From CAVXHQ01 sp963789535 (lineage in GTDB: Bacteria > Pseudomonadota > Alphaproteobacteria > Rhodobacterales > Rhodobacteraceae): a stretch of 64,000 bases of DNA. Below the pieces are notes generated by a model. The model saw only the letters and a program-made list of their open reading frames with translations. It was not told the DNA's origin and did not search any database. Shown here piece by piece: positions 26,675-35,111 of the stretch. The first letter of the stretch is position 1, and each line of letters starts with the position of its first letter. Where the stretch lies: NCBI GenBank assembly GCA_963789535.1, contig CAWBKU010000004.1, positions 1 through 64,000 of the forward strand, given 5' to 3'. A program made the translations under genes and the position numbers.

Positions 26675-26892
26675 GGGGCTGCTCTCCCTTGGGTTGGCCT
26701 CGAGGATGTCGTTTCGGGGTCCGCAGGGGGACGCCGCAATGACGCACCCTGACATGTAGGCCGCGGGATGTGCAACGCAATGCCGCGTCGCCCCCTTCAA
26801 TGTGGCGTGAACCGGTCGCGAGCGGCGCGTGAAGCGGGGCGGGCGCCACGGCAGGGCTTGCGCAGCGCATCGACTTGGCGCTAGCTGGGGCA

Positions 26893-27082
26893 CGTCAGAC
26901 CGGGAGAATCCGGTGGCAGGGGTCCGCCCCGCCGCTGGTGCCGAAGGAGCAAGCGCCCCGCGAAACTCTCAGGCCAAAGGACCGGCTGACGACGAATATC
27001 TGGAGAGTGGCGCCCGCCTGCGGGGGTCCGCCGAAGGGATAACGATCTCAGGCGTCCGCACGCGGACAGGGACAGAGGGGGC
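26893..27082 (+). ncRNA. Tandem glycine riboswitch upstream of gcvT
   Basis: Two glycine aptamers lie in series. The first (about 26893-26990) shows gggagaatcc, gccgaaggagcaagcgcc and the closing gaaactctcaggccaaagga. The second (about 26999-27080) shows ctggagagtggcg, gccgaagggataacgatctc and agg, ending in gggacagagggg. The segments GCCGAAGGrG and nAAnnnTCAGG are the conserved core. In this class, bound glycine turns on expression of the cleavage system. The expression platform is in the 90 bases before gcvT, where the GC-rich inverted repeat ggcgcccgacacggcgcc could be the switch hairpin. The gene-free stretch 26675-26892 in front of it shows no clear feature. Confidence 0.93.
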
Positions 27083-27172
27083 ATGAGCGGCAGGCGCAGG
27101 TCGTCTGTCCTATATCATGCCCGGCGCCCGACACGGCGCCCTTGCGGGAGGGCCTATGCCCCAGGATGCCGG

Positions 27173-28300
27173 ATGAACGACCTCGTGACATTGCCGCTCG
27201 ACGCGCTGCACCGCGCCCACGGCGCCCGGATGGTCCCGTTTGCGGGCTATGACATGCCTGTCCAATATGCGCCCGGCGTGATGGCAGAGCATCTGCATAC
27301 CCGCACCCGGGCGGGCCTCTTCGACGTGAGCCACATGGGCCAGGTGCTGCTGAGGCCGCGCGGCGGGGCGGAGGGCATGGCGGCCACGGCGCTGGCCTTC
27401 GAGGCGCTGATGCCGGTGGATGTCGCCGGACTGGCGCAGGGCCGGCAGCGCTATGGCCTGCTGACCAACGACGCGGGCGGCATCCGCGACGACCTGATGT
27501 TCGCCCACCGGGGCGACCATTTCCTCGTCGTGGTGAACGCCGCCTGCAAGGCCGACGATATCGCGCATATGACGGCGCATCTGTCGGCGACATGCAATGT
27601 CGTGCCTATCGCCGACCGCTGCCTGCTGGCGCTTCAGGGACCACAGGCCGAGACGGCGCTGGCGGGGCTCGTCCCCGAGGCGGCGGCGATGCGGTTCATG
27701 GATGTTCTGGCCGTGGACACCCTCTATGGCCCGCTCTGGATCAGCCGTTCGGGCTATACCGGAGAGGACGGCTACGAAATCTCGGTGCCGGATGACGGGG
27801 CCGAGGGCCTCGCTGCGGCGCTGCTGGCCCATGACGCCGTCGCCCCCATCGGCCTCGGCGCCCGCGATTCCCTGCGCCTCGAGGCGGGGCTGTGCCTCTA
27901 CGGCCACGATATCGACGCGACGACGTCGCCGGTCGAGGCGGACCTGAAATGGGCGATCCAGAAGGTGCGGCGTCCGGGCGGCGCCCGCGCGGGCGGCTTT
28001 CCGGGGTCGGAGCGGATATCGGCGGAACTGGCCGACGGCCCGGCCCGGGTCCGCGTCGGCCTCCTCCCCGAGGGCCGCGCGCCGATGCGCGAGGGCACGG
28101 CCCTCTTCGCGGGCGATACCCCCGTCGGCAGCGTCACCTCCGGCGGCTTTGGCCCCACGCTCGGCGCCCCGCTCGCCATGGGCTATGTCAGCGCCGCCCA
28201 TGCCGCGCCGGGCACCGAACTCACCGGCGAGGTCCGCGGCAGGCGCCTGCCCGTCACCATTGCCCCCCTGCCCTTCGTTGCAACCAGCTACAAACGCTAA
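27173..28300 (+). CDS. gcvT: Glycine cleavage system T protein (aminomethyltransferase)
   Basis: GcvT transfers the methylene group from lipoyl-GcvH to tetrahydrofolate, releasing ammonia. The protein of 375 aa has the folate-binding fold with FAGYDMPVQY, FDVSHMGQ, the conserved SRSGYTGEDGYEISVP and a C-terminal barrel with TSGGFGPTLGAPLAMGYV. The start at 27173 gives the family N-terminus MNDLVTLPLDALH; the longer frame runs into the riboswitch. It is the first gene of gcvT-gcvH-gcvP. Confidence 0.95.
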   Translation: MNDLVTLPLDALHRAHGARMVPFAGYDMPVQYAPGVMAEHLHTRTRAGLFDVSHMGQVLLRPRGGAEGMAATALAFEALMPVDVAGLAQGRQRYGLLTNDAGGIRDDLMFAHRGDHFLVVVNAACKADDIAHMTAHLSATCNVVPIADRCLLALQGPQAETALAGLVPEAAAMRFMDVLAVDTLYGPLWISRSGYTGEDGYEISVPDDGAEGLAAALLAHDAVAPIGLGARDSLRLEAGLCLYGHDIDATTSPVEADLKWAIQKVRRPGGARAGGFPGSERISAELADGPARVRVGLLPEGRAPMREGTALFAGDTPVGSVTSGGFGPTLGAPLAMGYVSAAHAAPGTELTGEVRGRRLPVTIAPLPFVATSYKR

Positions 28301-28313
28301 CCCGAGGAAAGAC

Positions 28314-28676
28314 ATGATCAAATACACCGAAGACCACGAATGGCTGCGCGTCGAGGACGACCTCGTCGTCGTCGGCATCACCGAACATGCGGCCACGCAA
28401 CTGGGCGACATCGTCTTCGTCGAACTGCCGCAGGTCGAGACCGTGGTGGCAAAAGGCGACGAAGTCGTCGTGATCGAGAGCGTCAAGGCGGCGTCCGACA
28501 TCCTCGCCCCCATCGACGGAGAGATCGTCGAGGTGAACGAGGCGCTGTCCGACAAACCCGGCATGGTCAACGACGACCCCACGGGTGCGGCGTGGTTCTT
28601 CAAGCTGAAGGTCGACGACCTCAGCGTGCTCGACGACCTGATGAGCGAAGACGAATACGAAGAGCACATCGGCTGA
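28314..28676 (+). CDS. gcvH: Glycine cleavage system H protein (lipoyl carrier)
   Basis: GcvH carries the aminomethyl group between GcvP and GcvT on a lipoamide arm. The lipoylated lysine is K58 in VVIESVKAASDIL. Length (120 aa) and the C-terminal LMSEDEYEEHIG are standard. The start at 28314 follows GAGGAAAG. It is 13 bases after gcvT and is followed by two strong hairpins before gcvP. Confidence 0.96.
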   Translation: MIKYTEDHEWLRVEDDLVVVGITEHAATQLGDIVFVELPQVETVVAKGDEVVVIESVKAASDILAPIDGEIVEVNEALSDKPGMVNDDPTGAAWFFKLKVDDLSVLDDLMSEDEYEEHIG

Positions 28677-28694
28677 CCCTCGCCACCGCCCCCG

Positions 28695-28744
28695 GAAAAT
28701 TCCCCGGAATTTTCTGACTTTCAGGGTTTTCGACGAAAACCCTG
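28695..28744. repeat. Two perfect hairpins between gcvH and gcvP
   Basis: The first is GAAAATTCC-cc-GGAATTTTC at 28695-28714. The second is CAGGGTTTTC-gac-GAAAACCCTG at 28722-28744. Both are AT-richer than their surroundings. There is no T-run after either, so they are not simple terminators. They could modulate gcvP level, protect mRNA ends, or be a small mobile repeat. Confidence 0.7.
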
Positions 28745-28771
28745 CGACCCCAATCGCGCCGGGAGACGCCC

Positions 28772-31615
28772 ATGCCCTACCAGCCCACCGACTACGACAC
28801 CTATGACTTCGCCAACCGGCGCCACATCGGCCCCTCGCCGTCCGAGATGGAGGCGATGTTGCAGGTCGGTGGGCGCCCCCTCGCTCGATGCGCTCATCGA
28901 CGAGACGGTGCCACCCTCGATCCGGCAGGCTGCCCCCTGACCTGGGCGCCGCTGACCGAACACGGGCTGATCGCGAAGATGCGGCAGGTCGCGGGCAAGA
29001 ACCGGGTGATGACCAGCCTCATCGGTCAGGGCTACTACGGCACCGTCACCCCGCCCGCGATCCAGCGCAACATCCTCGAGAACCCGGCGTGGTACACCGC
29101 CTACACCCCCTATCAGCCCGAGATCGCCCAAGGCCGCCTCGAGGCGCTCCTGAACTTCCAGACCATGATCTGTGACCTCACCGGCCTGCCGATCGCCAAT
29201 GCCTCGCTGCTCGACGAGGCGACGGCGGCGGCAGAGGCGATGACCATGGCGCAGCGGGGGGCGAAATCGAAGGCGCGCGCCTTCTTCGTCGACCGGTCCT
29301 GCCATCCGCAGACCATCGCGGTGATCGAGACCCGCGCCCTGCCGCTGGGCATCGAGGTGATCGTCGGCGACGCCGAGGAACTGCGCCCGGGCGAGGTCTT
29401 CGGCGCGATCTTCCAGTATCCGGGCACCTTCGGCCACGTCCGCGACTTCACCCCCGAAATCGCCGCGCTGCACGAAACCGGCGCCGTCGCCGTGGTCGCC
29501 ACCGACCTTCTGGCCCTGACATTGCTCAAGGAACCGGGGCAGATGGGCGCCGATATCGCCGTCGGATCGTCGCAACGCTTCGGCGTGCCGATGGGCTACG
29601 GCGGTCCGCACGCCGCGTTCATGTCCTGCACCGACGCGCTGAAACGCTCGATGCCCGGCCGCATCGTCGGCGTCAGCATCGACGCGCGCGGCAATCAGGC
29701 TTACCGCCTTTCGCTCCAGACCCGCGAACAGCACATCCGGCGCGAAAAGGCGACGTCCAACGTCTGCACCGCGCAGGCCCTGCTGGCCGTCATGGCCTCG
29801 TTCTATGCCGTCTTCCACGGCCCCGAGGGGCTGCGCGGCATCGCCGAGCGCGTGCATTTCCTCACCACCCGCCTTGCCCGTGCGCTGAAATCCGCAGGCG
29901 CAAAGGTCGCGCCCAAGACCTACTTCGACACCATCACCGTCGAGGTCGGCGTGGGTCAGGCCGGCATCCTCGCCGCCGCCCGCGCCGAGGGCCTGAATTT
30001 CCGCCGCATCGGCACCGACCGGATCGGCATCTCGCTGGACGAGACCACCGACGAGGAGGTGCTGGCCCGCATCCTGCGCGCCTTCGGCATCCACATCGCC
30101 CCGCCGCACCGCGGCACGCTGGGATTCGCGCCCGACATGCTTCGCGAGACGGACTATCTGACCCACCCGGTATTCCACATGAACCGCGCGGAATCCGAGA
30201 TGATGCGCTACATGCGCCGCCTCTCGGACCGCGATCTGGCGCTCGACCGGGCGATGATCCCCCTCGGTTCCTGCACGATGAAGCTGAACGCCGCGGCCGA
30301 GATGATGCCGCTGACGTGGCCCGAATTCGGCGCCCTGCACCCGTTCTGTCCGCCCGATCAGGCGGCGGGCTATGCCGAGGCGATCACCGATCTGGCCGCG
30401 AAACTCTGCGAGATCACCGGCTATGACGCGATGTCGATGCAGCCCAATTCCGGCGCGCAGGGCGAATACGCGGGTCTGCTGACCATCGCCGCCTACCACC
30501 GTGCGCGCGGCGACATGGACCGCCGCGTCTGCCTCATCCCGGTCTCGGCGCACGGCACCAACCCGGCCTCGGCGCAGATGGCGGGCATGGCGGTCGTCGT
30601 GGTGAAATCCGCGCCGAACGGCGACGTCGACCTCGACGATTTCCGTGCCCGGGCGGCGGCGGCCGGCGACCGTCTGGCCGCCTGCATGATCACCTATCCC
30701 TCGACCCACGGCGTCTTCGAGGAGACCGTGCGCGAGATCTGCGCCATCACGCATGAATTCGGCGGTCAGGTCTACCTCGACGGCGCCAACCTCAACGCGA
30801 TGGTCGGCCTCGTGAAACCGGGCGAGATCGGCGCCGACGTGAGCCACCTGAACCTGCACAAGACCTTCGCGATCCCGCACGGCGGCGGCGGCCCCGGCAT
30901 GGGCCCGATCGGCGTGCGCGCGCATCTGGCCCCCCACCTGCCCGGCCACGGGGCCACGGGAGGTGACGAGGGCCCGGTCTCGGCGGCCCCCTTCGGATCG
31001 GCCTCGATCCTGCTCATCTCCTGGGCCTATTGCCTGATGATGGGCGGCCCCGGACTGACGCAGGCCACGCGCGTCGCGATCCTGAACGCCAATTACATCG
31101 CGGCCCGACTGCGCGGCAAATACGACATCCTGTTCAGGGGCAAGAAGGGCCGCGTCGCGCACGAGTGCATCCTCGACACCCGCCCCTTCGCCGCCCACGG
31201 CGTCACCGTCGACGACATTGCCAAGCGCCTGATCGACAATGGTTTCCATGCCCCGACCATGTCCTGGCCGGTGTCCGGCACCCTCATGGTCGAACCGACC
31301 GAGAGCGAAACCAAGGCCGAGATCGACCGCTTCGTCACCGCCCTGCTCGCCATCCGCACCGAAATCGACGCGGTGTCGAACGGCGACATCGCCGCCGAGG
31401 ACAGCCCCCTGCGCCACGCCCCCCACACGGTCGAGGATCTGGTCGCCGACTGGACGCGGAAGTATCCCCGCGAACAGGGCTGTTTTCCCCCCGGCGCCTT
31501 CCGCGTCGACAAATACTGGCCCCCCGTTGGCCGCGTCGACAACGTCTGGGGCGACCGCAACCTGACCTGCACCTGCCCCCCGGTCGAGGCCTACGCCACC
31601 GAACCCGCCGAATAG
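28772..31615 (+). CDS. gcvP: Glycine dehydrogenase (decarboxylating), P protein; carries compensated indels
   Basis: GcvP is the PLP enzyme that decarboxylates glycine and loads GcvH. It has 947 aa, full length, with the PLP lysine near K697 in HLNLHKTFAIPHGGGGPGMG. RRHIGPSPSEM at the start and GQGYYGTVTPPAIQRNILE follow the family. Residues about 34-56 are wrong (ARCAHRRDGATLDPAGC). Reading the same DNA shifted by one base gives GAPSLDALIDETVPPSIRQA, the expected segment. One extra G in the GGG at 28871-28873 and one missing C in the run at 28933-28937 explain this. Outside that stretch the gene is normal. A GGGAG site precedes the start. Confidence 0.95.
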   Translation: MPYQPTDYDTYDFANRRHIGPSPSEMEAMLQVGGRPLARCAHRRDGATLDPAGCPLTWAPLTEHGLIAKMRQVAGKNRVMTSLIGQGYYGTVTPPAIQRNILENPAWYTAYTPYQPEIAQGRLEALLNFQTMICDLTGLPIANASLLDEATAAAEAMTMAQRGAKSKARAFFVDRSCHPQTIAVIETRALPLGIEVIVGDAEELRPGEVFGAIFQYPGTFGHVRDFTPEIAALHETGAVAVVATDLLALTLLKEPGQMGADIAVGSSQRFGVPMGYGGPHAAFMSCTDALKRSMPGRIVGVSIDARGNQAYRLSLQTREQHIRREKATSNVCTAQALLAVMASFYAVFHGPEGLRGIAERVHFLTTRLARALKSAGAKVAPKTYFDTITVEVGVGQAGILAAARAEGLNFRRIGTDRIGISLDETTDEEVLARILRAFGIHIAPPHRGTLGFAPDMLRETDYLTHPVFHMNRAESEMMRYMRRLSDRDLALDRAMIPLGSCTMKLNAAAEMMPLTWPEFGALHPFCPPDQAAGYAEAITDLAAKLCEITGYDAMSMQPNSGAQGEYAGLLTIAAYHRARGDMDRRVCLIPVSAHGTNPASAQMAGMAVVVVKSAPNGDVDLDDFRARAAAAGDRLAACMITYPSTHGVFEETVREICAITHEFGGQVYLDGANLNAMVGLVKPGEIGADVSHLNLHKTFAIPHGGGGPGMGPIGVRAHLAPHLPGHGATGGDEGPVSAAPFGSASILLISWAYCLMMGGPGLTQATRVAILNANYIAARLRGKYDILFRGKKGRVAHECILDTRPFAAHGVTVDDIAKRLIDNGFHAPTMSWPVSGTLMVEPTESETKAEIDRFVTALLAIRTEIDAVSNGDIAAEDSPLRHAPHTVEDLVADWTRKYPREQGCFPPGAFRVDKYWPPVGRVDNVWGDRNLTCTCPPVEAYATEPAE

Positions 31616-31722
31616 GGCGCGGCGCCCCGGCTTTTTCTTGCCCCAAAAACTCCCCCCGGAGGGTCCGCACGTTCCCCCTGCGCCCCCTCCGGCCTCTGGC
31701 CCCGCCGCGGCCCCCGCCGTAG

Positions 31723-31741
31723 GGTGGGGTTCCACCCCACC
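31723..31741. repeat. REP-like intergenic palindrome (GGTGGGGT-TCC-ACCCCACC)
   Basis: A perfect 8-bp inverted repeat with a 3-base loop lies 17 bases before neuA and is preceded by gtag, like the copy at 25029. It belongs to the same family as the copies at 25029, 42095 and 42140. Confidence 0.75.
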
Positions 31742-31758
31742 AGCCCACAGGCCCTCCC

Positions 31759-32484
31759 ATGATCCTCGGCCACATCGGCGCCCGTGCCGGCTCCAAAGGC
31801 GTCCCCGGCAAGAACTTTCGCGAGATCTGCGGCAAGCCGCTGATCGACTGGTCGCTCGACCAGCTCATCGAGAGTGCCCGCATCGACGCCGTCGTCGTCT
31901 CGACCGACGATCCCGCGATACATGCCCACGGCCTCGCCCGCGGTGCGGTGCCCATCGGCCTGCGCCCCGCGCATCTGGCGACGGATACGGCGGGAAAATG
32001 GGACGTCTGGGTCCACGCGCTCGCCGCGGCGCAGGCACTGCTCGACACGCCCGTCACCACCTTCGTCGACCTTGACTGCACCTCGCCCCTGCGTCTGCCG
32101 TCGGATATCGACGCCGCCCTCGATCTGTATGAAATCGAACATCCGGACATGGTGATGTCGTGTTGCGAGGCGCGAAAGAACCCCTATTTCAACCTCGTGG
32201 AACCGGATGCCACCGGCGCGCTTGACCTATCCAAGAAGCTGCACGGCCCAGACGGGGAAAAGGTGCTCGCCCGCCAGCAGGCCCCGGTCGTCTACGAGCA
32301 TGTCGGTGTCGTCTATGTCCTCGACCCCGGCTATCTGCGCCGCGCCACGTCGCTCTACGAGGGCCGCGTCATCCCCTACGTGCTCTCGCCCGAGCGGTGC
32401 CACGACATCGACACGCCCTTCGACCTGAGGGTCGTCGAGTTCCTGCTGTCCGAACAGATCCGCACCGGCCAGCGCGACCCGTAG
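31759..32484 (+). CDS. neuA: Cytidylyltransferase for nonulosonic (sialic-like) acid
   Basis: It activates a nonulosonic acid by forming its CMP-sugar. The N-terminal nucleotide-binding signature is ILGHIGARAGSKGVPGKN (residues 2-19), followed by STDDPAIHAHG and VDLDCTSPLRL near residue 95. Length is 241 aa. The protein could act on neuraminic, legionaminic or another nine-carbon acid; Kdo is less likely because it is grouped with neuB and neuC. It ends inside the first copy of a 32-bp direct repeat and converges on the GT30 gene. Confidence 0.85.
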   Translation: MILGHIGARAGSKGVPGKNFREICGKPLIDWSLDQLIESARIDAVVVSTDDPAIHAHGLARGAVPIGLRPAHLATDTAGKWDVWVHALAAAQALLDTPVTTFVDLDCTSPLRLPSDIDAALDLYEIEHPDMVMSCCEARKNPYFNLVEPDATGALDLSKKLHGPDGEKVLARQQAPVVYEHVGVVYVLDPGYLRRATSLYEGRVIPYVLSPERCHDIDTPFDLRVVEFLLSEQIRTGQRDP

Positions 32485-32552
32485 GACGGGCACTCCTGTC
32501 CATCGTTCACCCTCTCCTCCCGCGACCCGCAGGATGGGCACTCCTGCCCATC
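32473..32552. repeat. Pair of 32-bp direct repeats at convergent gene ends
   Basis: The copies at 32473-32504 and 32521-32552 differ at four bases. Each holds a short palindrome of the form GAtGGGC-ACTCCT-GCCCATC. The first copy contains the neuA stop codon and the second reaches the stop of the GT30 gene. It resembles the other palindromes in the window but has a longer loop. Confidence 0.8.
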
Positions 32553-33837
32553 ATCCGCGCCTCTCTTCCCGCGCCGCCGCCAGAACCTCCGGCAGGGCCG
32601 CCAGCGTCCGCGCCACCGCGCCCGAATGTGCCGCAAAGAACGCCTCGATCACCGCCGCCCCCGGCCCCTCCCAGTCCAGCGCCGCACCGAGGTCGCCCGG
32701 CGCCACGATCCGGCACACGCCCGCCGCCACGGCCTCGGTCGCGGGATATTCGATCGTATGGACGTGCGGCCCGACGATCACCGGGCGGCCGAGCGCCAGC
32801 GCCTCGACGATGTTGTGCGCTCCCGCAGGCACATAGCCGCCGCCCGTGACCACCAGATCGCTGGCGGCGATATACGAATACATCTCGCCCAGCGAATCGC
32901 CCAGCAGCACATCGGCGTCCACATCGCCCGCCACCGCAAAATCCGCGTCCATCACGACGCTGCGCCGCACCGCCCGAAAGCCCGCCGCGGCAAGCGTCGC
33001 GGCGACGGTATCGAACCGTTCCGGCCGCCGCGGCACATAGATCACGAAGGGATCGCCCCCCGCTTTCGCGGACCGGATCGCGTCGACATAGACCGCGTCC
33101 TCGCCCTCGACGGCGCTGGCGATGCACACCACCCGTCGTCCGGGCGCCAGACAGGCCCGCAGGGCCTGCCCCGCCGGACGCGCAGCGTCCGGCACCGGCT
33201 GCGCAAAGCGCAGCTCCCCCGTCACCGCGATGTTGCGCACGCCGACGGACGCGAAACGGTCGCGTTGCAGATCCGATTTGACCAGCGCCCCGGCAAAGCC
33301 GCGCATCGCGCCGTGCCGGATGCCCCAGCCCTTCGCGTCCCGCGCCATCGACCGCGACGGATACTGGGCGTTGCACATCAGCAGCGGCACACCCGCACGC
33401 CGCGCGGCAAAGATCATGCGCGGCCAGATCTCGATTTCCATCACCAGACCGTAGGCGGGCCGGAACGCGGCGAAGAAGCGCGCGTAGGCGCGGGCCGTCT
33501 CGAACGGCACCCAGACCGCGCGCAGCCGGCCCGCCGCAATCTCCGGGCCAAAGACCCGCATCGCCTCGCGCCGCCCGGCGGGGGTGAAATGCGTCGTCAC
33601 CACCCGCTCGCCGCGCGCGAGAAGGGCCGCGATCAGCGGCACCGCCGAGCGGACCTCGCCGAGGCTCACCGCATGCACCCAGACCGCCCCCTCCAGACCC
33701 GGCGCGTGGCGCCCGAACCGTTCGCCCAGATGCGCGGCATAGAGTGGATCGGCGCGCGCCCGGCGCCGCAGATAGAGCAGGATCAGCGGCAGGCCCGCCG
33801 TCCACAGGACCGACCAGACCCACAGGAACGCCCGCAT
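32551..33837 (-). CDS. Kdo transferase-like protein (GT30 family), copy 1
   Basis: This is a membrane-anchored transferase that adds 3-deoxy-D-manno-octulosonic acid, or a similar sugar, to lipid A in lipopolysaccharide synthesis. The 428-aa protein has an N-terminal anchor (FLWVWSVLWTAGLPLILLYL), GAVWVHAVSLGEVRSAVPLI, the donor-binding LVMEIEIWPRMI and a GT-B C-terminal half with TGGGYVPAGAHNIVEALALG. A second GT30-like gene follows upstream on the same strand (start codon 3 bases from its stop), so they form an operon. It may be the second Kdo transferase or act on a nonulosonate. Confidence 0.82.
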   Translation of the reverse strand: MRAFLWVWSVLWTAGLPLILLYLRRRARADPLYAAHLGERFGRHAPGLEGAVWVHAVSLGEVRSAVPLIAALLARGERVVTTHFTPAGRREAMRVFGPEIAAGRLRAVWVPFETARAYARFFAAFRPAYGLVMEIEIWPRMIFAARRAGVPLLMCNAQYPSRSMARDAKGWGIRHGAMRGFAGALVKSDLQRDRFASVGVRNIAVTGELRFAQPVPDAARPAGQALRACLAPGRRVVCIASAVEGEDAVYVDAIRSAKAGGDPFVIYVPRRPERFDTVAATLAAAGFRAVRRSVVMDADFAVAGDVDADVLLGDSLGEMYSYIAASDLVVTGGGYVPAGAHNIVEALALGRPVIVGPHVHTIEYPATEAVAAGVCRIVAPGDLGAALDWEGPGAAVIEAFFAAHSGAVARTLAALPEVLAAAREERRG

Positions 33838-33839
33838 CC

Positions 33840-35111
33840 TCACGACGCCCCGCGCGCCATCAGGGCGACCAGATCGTCCGCCAGCGGCACGATCGCCGCC
33901 GCACCGCCGCGCGCGACGTCGACACAGCGTCGCGCAAGATCGGGCAGGTCCGCGCACCGCAGCGCCGCCTCGAGGCTCTGCGCCGTCACCGGGCGCGCCA
34001 CGCCCGCAGCGGCCAGCGTCGCGTAATCGGTCCCGAAGTTGCCGACGCGGGGTCCGTGCAGGACCGGCACGCCGAGCACGACCGCCTCCCACGGATTGTG
34101 CCCTTCGGTGTCGTCGAAACTGCCGCCGATCAGGGCGATCGTGGCGAGCCGGTACCACAGGCCGAGGTCGCCGAAGGTATCGGCGAGCAGGACCGCCTCT
34201 CCCGCAGGCAGCGCGCCCGTCGAGAACGTCACGAAGGACAGCCCGCGGGCCTCGACCGCAGGGACGACGTCGCTGCGCAGCGGCGCGCGCGGCACGAGGA
34301 TCAGGAGCCACGACCGATCCCCGGCAAAGAGCCGCGCCTGAACGTCGAGGGCCACCGCCTCGTCGGCGGCGTGCGTCGACGCCGCCACCCAGATGCGCCG
34401 CCCGGTGAGCGCGGCACGGGCCGCAGCCAGCCGCCCGGCATCGGCGGCAAGCGGCACGGACGCGAACTTGATCGACGGGGCGATACGCACGTCCTTGCCC
34501 CCCAGCGCCCGCAGGTTCTCGGCCGACCCGGCACTCTGCGCCGAGAGGTAGTCGAACCGCGTCAGCAGATCGCGGTAGACCGGCAGGACACGCATCCGCC
34601 GCCGCAGCGAGGCCGGCGTGATCCGCGCATTCACCAGTGCCGCCGGGATATTCCGCCGCGCGATCTCGACCATGGCGCCGGGCCAGAGGTCCTGCTCGGT
34701 CCAGACCGACAGGTCCGGTTTCCAGCGGTCGAGGAACCGCCGCAGGTAGAGGGCGGTATCCAGTGGCAGATACTGGTGCTGCGTCCGCGGCGGCAGGTTG
34801 GCGCAGAACACATCCGCCGAGGCGCGCGACGACGAGGTGACGAGGAACGCCGCGTCCGTCCGGTCCGACAGGACCGCGATCAGGCCGCGCAGCGCCAGCA
34901 CCTCGCCCAGACCTGTCGCGTGCAGCCAGATCAGGCGGCCATCCGGTCGCAGGGCGCGGCTCAGGCCCCGCTTTTCATCGACCCGGAGGGGATCCTCCTT
35001 GCCCTGCCGCACGCGCCGCCGCAGGACCGTCGGCACGGCCAGTCGCGCGGCCTGCGTCGCCCCGAGATAGAGCCGCAGTTGCCAGCCGGTGCGCGGTCGC
35101 GCCCTAGCCAT
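33840..35111 (-). CDS. Kdo transferase-like protein (GT30 family), copy 2
   Basis: It has 423 aa, similar in layout to the gene at 32551. It shows LIWLHATGLGEVLALRGLIA, then SVWTEQDLWPGAMVEIARRN, where the usual E-x-E-x-W-P appears as TEQDLWP, and a C-terminal IGGSFDDTEGHNPWEAVVLG, which is the diagnostic donor site. The two copies are divergent in sequence, so they are ancient paralogues or have different substrates. The start at 35111 overlaps the stop of the neuC-like gene (35104) by 8 bases. Which of the two is the housekeeping WaaA cannot be decided here. Confidence 0.82.
   Translation of the reverse strand: MARARPRTGWQLRLYLGATQAARLAVPTVLRRRVRQGKEDPLRVDEKRGLSRALRPDGRLIWLHATGLGEVLALRGLIAVLSDRTDAAFLVTSSSRASADVFCANLPPRTQHQYLPLDTALYLRRFLDRWKPDLSVWTEQDLWPGAMVEIARRNIPAALVNARITPASLRRRMRVLPVYRDLLTRFDYLSAQSAGSAENLRALGGKDVRIAPSIKFASVPLAADAGRLAAARAALTGRRIWVAASTHAADEAVALDVQARLFAGDRSWLLILVPRAPLRSDVVPAVEARGLSFVTFSTGALPAGEAVLLADTFGDLGLWYRLATIALIGGSFDDTEGHNPWEAVVLGVPVLHGPRVGNFGTDYATLAAAGVARPVTAQSLEAALRCADLPDLARRCVDVARGGAAAIVPLADDLVALMARGAS

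Noticed and set aside
28721..31735. A 1004-codon open frame antisense to gcvP
   Set aside because: It is a shadow of high-GC codon use on the other strand of gcvP and has no protein-like motifs.
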